A DNA stretch of 64,000 nt from SAR202 cluster bacterium bin127 (lineage in GTDB: Bacteria; Chloroflexota; Dehalococcoidia; Lucifugimonadales; Lucifugimonadaceae): contig MPNN01000006.1 of NCBI GenBank assembly GCA_002239045.1, positions 62,001 to 126,000 on the forward strand, read 5' to 3'. Shown here in pieces: positions 43,627 through 52,551 of the stretch (its first letter is position 1; every line of letters begins with the position of its first letter). The translations under genes and the position numbers were made by a program. The notes under the pieces are model-generated. The model had not been told where the DNA came from. It made no database searches and saw only the letters and a program-made list of their open reading frames with translations.

Positions 43627-44486
43627 GCAAACGCAACCCGGAATACGATTTCGTCTGGTGCCCTGGATGTGGAGATTTCGGCGTGCGACGAGCTTTGGAG
43701 TGGGCGCTTGAACGGCACGTCGCCGAACACGAGATACCGCAATCCAACTATGTCATCGTCGCCGGTATTGGTTGCTCAGGCAACATGGTGCACCTGATGG
43801 AAGGCGATCAACCGTTCGGCCTTCATGGAATTCACGGTCGGACGCTTCCTTTGTCTTTTGGCGTCAAGATGGGTAGGCCGGATATCGAGACGGTGGTCGT
43901 GGCAGGCGATGGTGATTTCCTCGCGATTGGTGGAGAGCACATCGGACCGGCAGCCGCTCGTAATGTTGACGTGACCTGTGTGGTGATGGACAACGGAGTT
44001 TATGGCCTTACCAAAGGTCAGTCGTCTCCCACTACCGAGATGGGCGCGATGACGAGTTCCACGCCGTATGGCAAGGTCGAGACGCAGATGATGCCGCTCA
44101 AGTATTACTTGACCATCGGCGTGTCTTACATTGCGTCTCACTACTCGAGCAAGCCCCGAGACCTCGCCAATTGCATTCAAGACGCCATGAACCACAAAGG
44201 GTTCTCGATCGTGCACGTGCAATCGCCATGCACGACGTACAACGACACGTACGACATCCTTAAAGGGAACCGCCGCAAAGGCATTCCGGGCATTGCTTGG
44301 GAAGTCCCTGAGGATCACGATCCGTCGAGTCGGCAATCGGCTGAGGATCTCCTTGATCGCCCAGGTATCCCGCTAGGGTTGATCTACCAAGAGGATCGTC
44401 CTACACTACAAGACCAAGTCGACAAGATCGCGGAGTCCAACCCCAACCGCCAACCTGAACAAATCTTGGCTACCTACGCGATTTAG
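43623..44486 (+). CDS. korB: 2-oxoacid:acceptor oxidoreductase, beta subunit
   Basis: A 287-aa thiamine-diphosphate subunit starting at GTG 43623 within the korA stop (GTGA overlap). Cys ligands for a [4Fe-4S] cluster are suggested in CPGCG (13, 16), GCSG and SPC. The ThDP motif runs from GDGDFLAIGG to VVMDN. VYGLTKGQSSPTT matches the KorB family. It forms the catalytic core with KorA. Sulfatase follows after 69 nt. Confidence 0.93.
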   Translation: MSKRNPEYDFVWCPGCGDFGVRRALEWALERHVAEHEIPQSNYVIVAGIGCSGNMVHLMEGDQPFGLHGIHGRTLPLSFGVKMGRPDIETVVVAGDGDFLAIGGEHIGPAAARNVDVTCVVMDNGVYGLTKGQSSPTTEMGAMTSSTPYGKVETQMMPLKYYLTIGVSYIASHYSSKPRDLANCIQDAMNHKGFSIVHVQSPCTTYNDTYDILKGNRRKGIPGIAWEVPEDHDPSSRQSAEDLLDRPGIPLGLIYQEDRPTLQDQVDKIAESNPNRQPEQILATYAI

Positions 44487-44555
44487 AAGATTCGTTGGCA
44501 GGTTGTTCGGTTAGTGGTCGATTCGACAGACAAACCCTATCCGTGAGGCCATATC

Positions 44556-46064
44556 GTGCCTGATCGTCCGAATGTTTTGCTGATCTGCACTGACCAGCAG
44601 CGTCGCGACACGATGGCGTGCTACGGAAACGATTGGGTTCAATCTCCTAACGTCAACGCCCTCGCCGACGAGAGTTACGTTTTCGAAAACTGCTACGTAA
44701 CCGTTGCCGTCTGCTCGCCGGCACGCGCATCGCTGTTGACCGGACTTTACCCGCACACCGCCGGCGTGATAAAGAACAGCGTCCCACTCCCGGAAGATTC
44801 GCCGACGATCGCGGAATTGGCACCTGAGGAGTACACGACCGCGAAGTTCGGAAAGTGGCATCTCGGCAACGATTTGGTGCAGCAACACGGATTTGACGAA
44901 TGGGTTGCGACCGAAGACGAACACGAATCTAATCCGACACATACCCGCCGTGAGCATAGATTTAGGCACTCGGCATACTTCGATTTCTTGAGGTCGCACG
45001 GTTACCGGCCGCACCGCCACACCGATGACGGATTTGCCTTCTCCCAGCAGCAACGAAGCATGTTGCCTGAAGAGCACACGATGGCTACCTTCCTCGGCGA
45101 AAACGTCGCGGACTTCATCCGCTGCAACACTGATAGTCCTTGGCTGATGTGCGCGATGTTCTTCGAGCCGCATCCACCTTACAACGGTCCGTTCAATGAC
45201 ATGTACGACCCTGCGGAGGTGCCTACCAGCCCGCTTTTCTTACGCCAACCCGATTCGAATACGCCATTATGGCATCGGCGGCGTGCCGAGCATCACTTAG
45301 TCGACGGTGTGTCAGATCGTTTCCGAGTCAGTGACGAAATGTCGCCCTCGTTGGACGTAGGTGCTGAGTCGCGACCACTTGAGACCGAGGATGATTGGCG
45401 AGCGTTGAGGGCGCGTTACTTTGGTCTCGTGACGCTGATGGACAAGGGAGTAGGGAAGATACTCAACGCGCTTGATGAGACGGGCCAAGCCGATCGAACG
45501 GTGGTAGTCTTCACCAGCGATCATGGCGACGGTCTCGGAGACCGAGGAATGCTCGGTACCAAACGTGCGTTTTACGAAGAGATCGCTGGTGTCCCGCTGT
45601 TGATGCGTGTTCCTTGGATGAGTCGATCGCAAAAGCGATTGGCGGGCAGCATCGGGCAGGTTGACATTGTGCCGACGTTGCTCGAACTGATGGGAGTTGA
45701 TGGGACCGACATGCCAGATCATCTGCAAGGTCAGAGCCGCGTCGGTGTCTTGGACGGAACAGCTGAGTTGTGTGGCGATGTATTCATGCAGTGGTACGGA
45801 CATTCGCCCACGGTTCCGCTCGGTAACGACGACATCGAGCGCATGTCGAATGTGTCTTGGCGGTCGGTGGTGACCGGTGACCGATGGAAGCTGAATCTCA
45901 GCCCAGGCGATCAATGCGAGCTTTACGATCTGAACGCCGATCCGTTTGAGATGATCAACCGTTTCGCCGACCCGGACTGCCAAGATCGTGTGCGAGACAT
46001 GACAGCACGTATCAGGATCTGGCAACAGGCCGTAGACGACAATTTGACGTTGCCGTCGGTTTAG
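44556..46064 (+). CDS. Sulfatase (arylsulfatase/choline-sulfatase-like)
   Basis: A 502-aa sulfatase from GTG 44556. The active site C53-S-P-A-R57 is the classical C-x-P-x-R motif requiring conversion to formylglycine. Metal ligands are suggested in LLICTDQQRRD and FTSDHGDGLGDRG. No signal peptide is seen, so it should be cytoplasmic. It belongs to a different subgroup from the sulfatase at 8426 (Ser-Pro-Ala versus Val-Pro-Ser in the motif). Its stop overlaps the stop of the convergent PlsY-like gene by 4 nt. Confidence 0.93.
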   Translation: MPDRPNVLLICTDQQRRDTMACYGNDWVQSPNVNALADESYVFENCYVTVAVCSPARASLLTGLYPHTAGVIKNSVPLPEDSPTIAELAPEEYTTAKFGKWHLGNDLVQQHGFDEWVATEDEHESNPTHTRREHRFRHSAYFDFLRSHGYRPHRHTDDGFAFSQQQRSMLPEEHTMATFLGENVADFIRCNTDSPWLMCAMFFEPHPPYNGPFNDMYDPAEVPTSPLFLRQPDSNTPLWHRRRAEHHLVDGVSDRFRVSDEMSPSLDVGAESRPLETEDDWRALRARYFGLVTLMDKGVGKILNALDETGQADRTVVVFTSDHGDGLGDRGMLGTKRAFYEEIAGVPLLMRVPWMSRSQKRLAGSIGQVDIVPTLLELMGVDGTDMPDHLQGQSRVGVLDGTAELCGDVFMQWYGHSPTVPLGNDDIERMSNVSWRSVVTGDRWKLNLSPGDQCELYDLNADPFEMINRFADPDCQDRVRDMTARIRIWQQAVDDNLTLPSV

Positions 46065-46747
46065 TTTTCCGATTCGGCCGGCCGTCGCTCTTCAAATTCT
46101 CCGGGTTCAACATTGGCTTCGCGCCCAAATAGGTGCGAATTTTGTTTGTGAAACCGAACGCTTTTCAGTAGCACGGCGAGTGCGAGCAAAGAAATACCGA
46201 CGTAAAGTATCAGAAGTTCGGTGCGCTGATCGCTGGGACTGGCTACGGCGACGGTCAATAGAAGCACCCCCCATCCAGTTACACCTGCTTGCAGCGAAGG
46301 GTGATCAAACTTGAAGCGCAGCGGCGGCAAGCCAAACGCGATGGCCACGATGACCGCGGGCAACGCGGCCCACTCGAACAGTCCGACCACCAGTCCACCG
46401 AGACTAGCGACGCCGTCGCCACCTTTGAACTTGGTCATCGGTGAGAACCAATGTCCAAAAATGACGCCAATCGCGGGCACCAAGAACAATAAACCCGAGA
46501 CTTCGAAAATATACCTTGAAATCAAGACGGTGATGATGCCTTTGGCCACGTCGATAATGAAGACAATGAACCCAGTCTTTCGGCTGACGTTTTTCCAAAC
46601 ATTCGTAGCGCCGGCCTGGCGCGATCCGACGTCGAAGATATTGATGCCATGAAGCCGCGCGGCGACATATGCGGCCGGGATTGCTCCGATGAAGAACGCA
46701 ACCAGCGCGGCGTATGCGAGATTGACGATTTCTGGACTGGTGTGCAT
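46061..46747 (-). CDS. plsY: PlsY-like glycerol-3-phosphate acyltransferase (divergent)
   Basis: A 228-aa multi-pass membrane protein of the PlsY family (ATG 46747; a TTG four codons earlier is possible). The family layout of about five helices is visible. Motif 1 reads GSRQAGATN instead of the usual GSGNxGATN, motif 2 reads KGGDGVAS instead of KGGKGVAT, and the C-terminal motif is FHKQNSHLFG instead of HRxNIxRLxxG. Canonical PlsY uses acyl-phosphate to acylate glycerol-3-phosphate. These changes suggest a paralogue with altered substrate use, so the symbol is provisional. Confidence 0.8.
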   Translation of the reverse strand: MHTSPEIVNLAYAALVAFFIGAIPAAYVAARLHGINIFDVGSRQAGATNVWKNVSRKTGFIVFIIDVAKGIITVLISRYIFEVSGLLFLVPAIGVIFGHWFSPMTKFKGGDGVASLGGLVVGLFEWAALPAVIVAIAFGLPPLRFKFDHPSLQAGVTGWGVLLLTVAVASPSDQRTELLILYVGISLLALAVLLKSVRFHKQNSHLFGREANVEPGEFEERRPAESEN

Positions 46748-46788
46748 CGGGATTCGCAATGAATTTTAGCACCTTAGGCTAAACACTA

Positions 46789-48060
46789 GTGGCACGAAAC
46801 AGTACAACGGTTTCCAGAAAGCGCCCCGGCAGGACGCGACTAGGAGTCGCGCGGCTCGGACGGACCATGTCGTCGATCGAGCTTCGGAAATTCCTGTTCG
46901 GGACGGTCATCTGGAGCATTGGCAACCAGATGGTGACGGTCACCCAGACCTACGTCATTTTCGACATTACCAAATCGAGTCTGCAACTCGCGATACTCGG
47001 TGCTGCGGTCGTCGTCACCTCGGTCTCGATGTCATTGGCCAGCGGGATTTTGGCGGATCGACTTAGCCGCAAGACATTGTTGATGTGCGGTTCGGTGGCG
47101 ACCGCTAGTTCGATGTTCGCCGTCGGATTGCTGATAATCACGGACCAGATCGAACCGTGGCACATTCAAGTGGCTGGCGGTGTGCATGGCGCCGCGCTCG
47201 CGCTCGACTGGACCGCGCGCTTCTCGCTGATTCCTAACATGGTGCATCGGAACATATTGGCCCGCGCCGTATTCTTCGACAACACGTTCTTCAATCTCGG
47301 ACGTGTCCTTGCACCCTTGATGTGGGGCGGCATCGTTCAGTTTTGGGGGTACGAATGGACCTACTTCACGATTGCCGGTGTTATGACCCTTAATTTCGTC
47401 GTGGTAGCTACGTATCGACCACTCTCGTCAACAGTCGGTGCCGCGCATCAAGCGATCTGGCACGATGTCATGGAAATCGCGACCGTGATTCGTTCCAATT
47501 CGATCCTGAAGGGAAACCTGATCTTCACGTTCGTAAATGCGTTGTTGATGGGCGGATTCATATACCTGCTAACGCCGATCGCGCGCGAGGTTTACAACGT
47601 CGGCGCGGGCGAGTACAGCCAACTCTTCGCATCCATCGGTATCGGGGCATTCGTCGGCGGGCTGTTCCTCGGCCTAAGCGGTGGATTTAAGCGTACCGGT
47701 TACGCGTTGCTGACGACGAACGTTTTGTCAGCCGGGTTCGCGATCGCGTTCGCTTTCGTCGCGAGTTTTTACTTTGGGTTCGGCTTCGCTCTGATGTTCG
47801 GATTGATCGGCGCGATACACATCGGCTTAGGCTCCATCTCTCTTCAGATGGCGATCACCGACAATGTGAGGGGCAGATTGGCAGGAATTTACGAGGTCGC
47901 TTGGGCGGGATTCCCGCTGGGAGGATTCGTGTTCGGCGCCATGGCAGAACCGTTAGGTTCGTCGAATTCGTTGATGATCGGCTGCATTTTCGTCATCGTC
48001 GTGACGATAAGCATCGGTGCCTTCAACCCGCAGTTGCGGCGGTTGAGGATGCGGCTGTGA
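46789..48060 (+). CDS. Major facilitator superfamily transporter
   Basis: A 423-aa transporter with about twelve hydrophobic helices. GTG 46789 gives a basic N-terminal tail; ATG 46867 (MSSIELRKFLFG) is an alternative just before helix 1. The loop between helices 2 and 3 has GILADRLSRKTLL, the MFS signature (G-x-L-A-D-R-x-x-R-R/K). It is closest in style to the DHA3/enterobactin-exporter type of efflux permease. Substrate unknown. It is divergent from the PlsY-like gene with 41 nt between the chosen starts. Confidence 0.88.
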   Translation: MARNSTTVSRKRPGRTRLGVARLGRTMSSIELRKFLFGTVIWSIGNQMVTVTQTYVIFDITKSSLQLAILGAAVVVTSVSMSLASGILADRLSRKTLLMCGSVATASSMFAVGLLIITDQIEPWHIQVAGGVHGAALALDWTARFSLIPNMVHRNILARAVFFDNTFFNLGRVLAPLMWGGIVQFWGYEWTYFTIAGVMTLNFVVVATYRPLSSTVGAAHQAIWHDVMEIATVIRSNSILKGNLIFTFVNALLMGGFIYLLTPIAREVYNVGAGEYSQLFASIGIGAFVGGLFLGLSGGFKRTGYALLTTNVLSAGFAIAFAFVASFYFGFGFALMFGLIGAIHIGLGSISLQMAITDNVRGRLAGIYEVAWAGFPLGGFVFGAMAEPLGSSNSLMIGCIFVIVVTISIGAFNPQLRRLRMRL

Positions 48061-48076
48061 ACGCGCAAATGCGGCG

Positions 48077-48628
48077 TTACGCGTCGGGTTGCGAATCGAA
48101 GTAATCCGGCTGATACGGCGGTGGTTCAGTTTGACCGTCGATCTCCATCTGCTCTTGTTCAGTCAGATACTTCGACGGACAACGCACCGTCAGCGTTTCG
48201 GCTTGCAACACTCCGTCCGGCCCGAGATTTCCATTGAGAATAATCTCTGAATGGTCGTTGAAGAAGACCTGCCCGACTTCGCCGTTGTAGCTGACGGGAA
48301 GTTCGGCCGAGCCGAACTCGTCCCTCAATCGGAAGTTTGCGGTGATGCCGTCTGGTGACTTGATATAGGAACCAGGAACCAACTTGCCTAGTACGCCAAT
48401 CGATTGCGCACTGCTAGGTTGCTCACTTTGCACTACTTCGTCAACGCTGAGGAACCGCACCGTCGCGGCGTTGAAAGCGGTTGCGGCAAAGTAGACAATC
48501 CCAACCAAGAAGAGCACAGCGACAGCAATGATTTTGGCCTTGCCGCTCATCAGCACCGTTGATTTAGCGCTGGTGACGGTTTGGGTTGGGTCTGTCGGCG
48601 AAGGTTCTGGCCGTTCGATTGTTGACAT
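48077..48628 (-). CDS. ccmE: Cytochrome c maturation protein CcmE, CxxxY type
   Basis: A 183-aa heme chaperone with a cytoplasmic N-terminus, one membrane helix (about 32-50) and an OB-fold periplasmic domain (VNGELGPDG-like segment here as NLGPDGVLQAETL). The heme-attachment motif is C150-P-S-K-Y154, the C-x-x-x-Y variant, where the classical protein has H-x-x-x-Y. Known CxxxY CcmE proteins occur in archaea and some bacteria with a reduced Ccm system. It is the last gene of the ccm run; its ATG shares one base with the preceding stop (TGATG). Confidence 0.92.
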   Translation of the reverse strand: MSTIERPEPSPTDPTQTVTSAKSTVLMSGKAKIIAVAVLFLVGIVYFAATAFNAATVRFLSVDEVVQSEQPSSAQSIGVLGKLVPGSYIKSPDGITANFRLRDEFGSAELPVSYNGEVGQVFFNDHSEIILNGNLGPDGVLQAETLTVRCPSKYLTEQEQMEIDGQTEPPPYQPDYFDSQPDA

Positions 48629-49161
48629 CAGGATTCGTTACTCGCGTTGTTCCCTCGGAGCCGTTCCAACTCAGCCGCCATTGTGCGTTGCCGTACGCCC
48701 AAGAATACGACATAGCCCATGATGCCGATCCAAGCGATCGCGACGACGGCAAATAGATAACCCAAGTTGGCGTCGACATCCTTCGAGTCGGCCTGGACCA
48801 CTGATACCGCGGTGCCGCCTTCAGATTGGACTGAGATCTGTTTGAGGCGGTTCTGCTGGTCCCTCAGACGGACAGCCGACTCCGTCGGTTCTGAAGCCTG
48901 GTCAGATACCCATCGTTCGCCGACTCGGTTTTCCAAACCGTATGAAGTGTTGGGATTCGACCCTGAAACCGCAAATCGAGCAACTGTGCCGTCCCCTATG
49001 ACGATCGAGAAGGCGGTCAATCGACCTTCGCCATCGGTTTCAACTTCCGTAACCACGCCGGTTGAAATTGACGGCGATTGCGCTGAAATGCGTTCAACCG
49101 TGCCCAGCATCACCAAAGCGGCAATGGTTATGGCCAACACAGGGAGGAAAGTCGCCTTCAT
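48628..49161 (-). CDS. CcmD-like protein with extracytoplasmic N-terminal domain
   Basis: A 177-aa protein between ccmC and ccmE, with TGATG overlaps at both ends. Residues 1-28 are a signal or first helix (FLPVLAITIAALVMLGTV). Residues about 30-125 form a soluble, beta-rich-looking domain. The C-terminal segment has one helix (YLFAVVAIAWIGIMGYVVFL) and a basic/amphipathic tail (VRQRTMAAELERLRG) that resembles the small CcmD protein. CcmD helps release heme-loaded CcmE from the CcmABC complex. The extra domain is not recognised; it might contact heme or CcmE. Confidence 0.7.
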   Translation of the reverse strand: MKATFLPVLAITIAALVMLGTVERISAQSPSISTGVVTEVETDGEGRLTAFSIVIGDGTVARFAVSGSNPNTSYGLENRVGERWVSDQASEPTESAVRLRDQQNRLKQISVQSEGGTAVSVVQADSKDVDANLGYLFAVVAIAWIGIMGYVVFLGVRQRTMAAELERLRGNNASNES

Positions 49162-49874
49162 CAGCTGGCGCTCATTTCTGGATTGATAATTCGGTATTTC
49201 AAAACTTCATGGTCGTGTTCAATTTTCGCGAGACTGAGGCGAGTGACGAGCAGGGAGAAGAACAGGAAAGAGAATGCGATCACGCTGACCAACAGTGTGA
49301 GGCCGATCTGAGCGGCTACGAGATTCTCTTCCTCGGCTATCGGTCCCACAATTAGTGGCGGATGGGCCTCTTGCCACAGGACGGAGGCGTAGTAAATGAT
49401 CGGGGTATCGATGGCACCAATAATGGCGATGATTGCCGACAGTCGCATTCGTTGGTCGCCAGGCGGGAAGTAGGCGCGAAACATCAGGTAGGCGACGTAG
49501 ATGAAGAAGAGTATCAATGCGGTAGTCAGTTTCGCTTCGCCAGTCCACCACACTTCCCAAACCGGTTTGGCCCAAACCATTCCCGATATCAACATGATCG
49601 CGCCGAACACCACGCCAACCTCGGCCATGGACGCAGCGAGGCGGTCCCAATTCTCGCGCTTCGTGATCAGGTACATGACGCTCGCCACAGCGACACCTAC
49701 GATGGCGACCATGCTGACCCATGCAACTGGTACGTGAATATACAGAATCCGCTGTACGACGCCTTGATTGATGTCGGTCGGCACCCACACGAACATCATC
49801 CAGAGAGCGAACGCCATTGCGACCAGCGTCGCGACGTGCAACGCTGTTTGGGCGCGGATTTTCAAGAATCCCAT
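49161..49874 (-). CDS. ccmC: Heme exporter/heme-handling protein CcmC
   Basis: A 237-aa integral membrane protein with about six helices. The external His region YIHVPVAW and the Trp-rich WWD-type loop (VWAKPVWEVWWTGEAKLTT, with WEVWWTGEAKLT as core) identify it; the usual WD at the loop centre reads GE here. CcmC presents heme to CcmE. A 104-nt gap separates it from ccmB, in which no ribosome binding site or strong promoter stands out. Confidence 0.92.
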   Translation of the reverse strand: MGFLKIRAQTALHVATLVAMAFALWMMFVWVPTDINQGVVQRILYIHVPVAWVSMVAIVGVAVASVMYLITKRENWDRLAASMAEVGVVFGAIMLISGMVWAKPVWEVWWTGEAKLTTALILFFIYVAYLMFRAYFPPGDQRMRLSAIIAIIGAIDTPIIYYASVLWQEAHPPLIVGPIAEEENLVAAQIGLTLLVSVIAFSFLFFSLLVTRLSLAKIEHDHEVLKYRIINPEMSAS

Positions 49875-49978
49875 GTGAATTAGGAGAGGAGAGCGTCGAA
49901 AGTGGCTTAGCGAGTGACTAGGTTCAATTGTAATTTTCGAAGCGGATCACGTAAGAGATTCGATGTCCGATGTCCGTA

Positions 49979-50653
49979 TCAATCGTCCAAAACGTAGCCG
50001 AAGAGCAAGGCCGATGCGGTTACAAACACCACGTCGTACACCACCGCAAGCTGGATCCATGGCAATGATGCAGACCACGTATCTCCTGCGACTGAAACCG
50101 AGGTGACGCGGATGGCCGAGAACAACAGTGGCGCTACTGTGGGCAAAAACAGCATCGGTAGTAGGACCTCCCGAGCACGAACTCGAAAAATCAGGCTTGA
50201 AAACAGCGTGCCCACACTCGCGAAGCCGATTGCAGCCAACAACGCGACAAGCAAAATCTCGGCGCGGAAGATCGATAGATTAAACATGAACGTGAAAACG
50301 ACAAACACAATCAACATCGCGATTGTCAGAAACACAAAGCTGCCGAGTGATTTGCCGATAAACACCAGGTCTCGGGACACGGGCGCCAACATCAACGCGC
50401 CGACCGCGTCGTTCTCTAGTTCGTGGGAGGTTGCGCGGGTCATTCCCACCACGCCCGCGAATGTGATCGCGGCCCAAAGCACGCCGGGACCGGTCTCCAA
50501 CGCCGTGCGCGCGTTAGGTTCGATGGCGATCGCGAATATGGCTATCACCAATGAGGCGAACATCACGATCGCGACCGCGACATCGCGGTTGCGCGATTCG
50601 ATGCGTAGCTCCTTGAGCGTCAGCGCCCAGATTATCGAAAGCGATGCGGTCAA
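49979..50653 (-). CDS. ccmB: Heme exporter protein CcmB
   Basis: A 224-aa membrane protein with about six helices, from TTG 50653, 7 nt after the ccmA stop codon. The opening IIWALTLKELRIESRNRD (LKELRIESRNRD) and the central PVSRDLVFIGK match CcmB. It forms the ABC-type membrane part with CcmA that is needed for release of holo-CcmE. Confidence 0.9.
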   Translation of the reverse strand: MTASLSIIWALTLKELRIESRNRDVAVAIVMFASLVIAIFAIAIEPNARTALETGPGVLWAAITFAGVVGMTRATSHELENDAVGALMLAPVSRDLVFIGKSLGSFVFLTIAMLIVFVVFTFMFNLSIFRAEILLVALLAAIGFASVGTLFSSLIFRVRAREVLLPMLFLPTVAPLLFSAIRVTSVSVAGDTWSASLPWIQLAVVYDVVFVTASALLFGYVLDD

Positions 50654-50660
50654 TCGAACA

Positions 50661-51302
50661 TCAACTGGATTCGAAGTGTTCCAATCGGCCGGCAGTCATC
50701 GTGTACGCAGCATCAGGCGCACGAGTGGCGAAGTCGGAACTGTGGGTCGCCATCAACACCGATCGCCCTCGGGACCTCCACTCTTCGACGATCTGCAACA
50801 TGACCTCTAGCGATGACTCGTCAAGGCCGGTCTCCGGCTCGTCCAATAGCAGCAGGTTCGGGGTGTGGATTATGGAACGGGCGATGGCTACTCGTTTACG
50901 GTACCCGTGGGAGAGACCTCGGACCCGCTCGTCCAAGCGAGCCTCCAACCGCAATCTGGAGGCCACCGCCTCGACGCGATCTTGCGGCTTTTCGAGTTGA
51001 CAGAGCGTGGCGAACAGAGCGAGATTTTCGCGAATGGTCAGGTCGGAGTAGAGCATGGGTGAATGCATTACGGCGCCAATTTCTCTCCGCGCGTCGGCAG
51101 AATGACGTAGGGCGTCGACGCCGTTGATCGAGATTTGACCTTCAGATGGGCTCGTTAACGTCGCAGCTATCCTAAGAAGCGTCGATTTTCCGGATCCGTT
51201 CGCTCCGCGGATGACCGTGAAACTGCCGGCCGCGACCGCCAGGTCAACTTTGTCAAGAACCGTTGCGGCGCCGAATCGTTTGGTAACCGCGTTCATCTCC
51301 AA
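50661..51302 (-). CDS. ccmA: Heme exporter ATP-binding protein CcmA
   Basis: A 213-aa ABC ATPase. The first residues MEMNAVTKRFG are read from TTG 51302; ATG 51296 is an alternative. Walker A RGANGSGKSTLL, signature LSHGYRKRVAIARS, Walker B LLLLDEPETGLDE and H-loop MATHSS are intact. It drives the CcmABC complex that releases heme-loaded CcmE. It lies 34 nt downstream of an amidohydrolase gene on the same strand, so the ccm genes may be read from a promoter upstream of the two amidohydrolases. Confidence 0.92.
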   Translation of the reverse strand: MEMNAVTKRFGAATVLDKVDLAVAAGSFTVIRGANGSGKSTLLRIAATLTSPSEGQISINGVDALRHSADARREIGAVMHSPMLYSDLTIRENLALFATLCQLEKPQDRVEAVASRLRLEARLDERVRGLSHGYRKRVAIARSIIHTPNLLLLDEPETGLDESSLEVMLQIVEEWRSRGRSVLMATHSSDFATRAPDAAYTMTAGRLEHFESS

Positions 51303-51336
51303 CAGCGGTTCCCGCGGTTGACTTGATGTTTCGGTT

Positions 51337-52509
51337 TCAGTGGCGGTGATGATGACCTACCAAATGTGGGTGCGCTGAATGGTGCGGGGGATAGCGTCGT
51401 CCGTTGCGGATCGTCTCTACGGGCACCAAAAGCTGCTTTCCTTGCCGAGTTGCGCCTTTCGCATCGGTCAACTCGAAGTTGCCTTCCAACATTCTGATTA
51501 TCGATACATCGGCGTCGGCACCGACGCGTAGTGAACCGATCGTTTCAGTCATCCCGATCGCAGCGGCAGGCCGTTGCGTCGCGAAAGCGATCACCTCGTC
51601 GAGGGAAAACCCGAGGTACAAGTATTTCGACAGCGTTGTTAGCAGGTCGTAGACGGGGCCGCGGATATTGTATCGGTGGACATCTGAACTGACCGTACCC
51701 GGCCCAAATCCGTCTGCGGCGCACTTTTCGGCTACGTCGAATGAGAATGAACCTGCACCGTGACCGACATCGAAGTTGATACCGCGTTGCACGGCGTCGC
51801 GAGCGGCATCGATGACTTTGCCTGTGTTGTCGACGATGCCGGGTGGATTTCCGGTGAAGCTGTGCGTGACGATATCGCCGGGCCGCAACTGTTCAAGGTA
51901 CCGCTCAACTGGATTCACGGTTCCGCCGATGTGGATCATGAGCGGCTTTCCGAGTTGACGGGAAGCCTCCAGAGCGCGTTCCATTGCGATCAAATCGTTG
52001 TGACCCACTATCCCCTCGGAGAGCCTGATCTTGATGCCGACGATTACCTCAGGGAAGTTTCGGGCCGCCTCTACTGCTTTTTCTACTCGGGCCCAACGAA
52101 CATCTTCTAGCTCGCCGATTTCATTGTCGAGTTGTCCCATCCCGGAGATGTGCAGGAATGCCAATACTCGTGTGTCGGTTTGTTGCATCACGTAGCGATG
52201 GAAGCCGGCGATTGTGTTCGCACCTGCTGACCCGGCATCGATAGCGGTGGTCACGCCGCGATAAAGGCTCGAAGGGTCCGCTTCCACCGCAAGATGCGCG
52301 ACTCCCCACCAAACATGGACGTGGAGATCTACCAAACCCGGAGTAACGATAAAACCGTCAGCTTCCAACACATCGTGCGCGTCGCCGTCGCTGACGGATT
52401 CCTCTACCGCGCGGATCTTCCCGCCGGAGATGGCGATGTCACGCTTCGCATGCAACCCTTGGCTGGGGTCGACTATCGTCCCGTTCTTGATTACCAGATC
52501 CCAAGTCAT
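51337..52509 (-). CDS. Amidohydrolase/deacetylase-family metallohydrolase with His-rich tail
   Basis: A 390-aa TIM-barrel metal-dependent hydrolase. After the N-terminal beta-sandwich (LVIKNGTIVDPSQG), the metal-binding HxH is in VDLHVHVWWG; further His ligands are suggested in MIHIGG, THSFTG and SSDVHRYN. It matches the amidohydrolase/deacetylase group related to dihydroorotases. The last 15 residues contain eight His (HHSAHPH and HHHRH), an unusual tail that could bind Zn or Ni. It follows the D-aminoacylase-like gene by 42 nt. Confidence 0.9.
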   Translation of the reverse strand: MTWDLVIKNGTIVDPSQGLHAKRDIAISGGKIRAVEESVSDGDAHDVLEADGFIVTPGLVDLHVHVWWGVAHLAVEADPSSLYRGVTTAIDAGSAGANTIAGFHRYVMQQTDTRVLAFLHISGMGQLDNEIGELEDVRWARVEKAVEAARNFPEVIVGIKIRLSEGIVGHNDLIAMERALEASRQLGKPLMIHIGGTVNPVERYLEQLRPGDIVTHSFTGNPPGIVDNTGKVIDAARDAVQRGINFDVGHGAGSFSFDVAEKCAADGFGPGTVSSDVHRYNIRGPVYDLLTTLSKYLYLGFSLDEVIAFATQRPAAAIGMTETIGSLRVGADADVSIIRMLEGNFELTDAKGATRQGKQLLVPVETIRNGRRYPPHHSAHPHLVGHHHRH

Positions 52510-52551
52510 GTCTCACCTCGTGATGCTTGCGTCGCGCGATCGATGCGCGCG

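Noticed and set aside
44511..45173. A 220-codon reverse-strand open frame over the sulfatase
   Set aside because: It is a shadow of the sulfatase gene, which has an intact active site in the forward frame.
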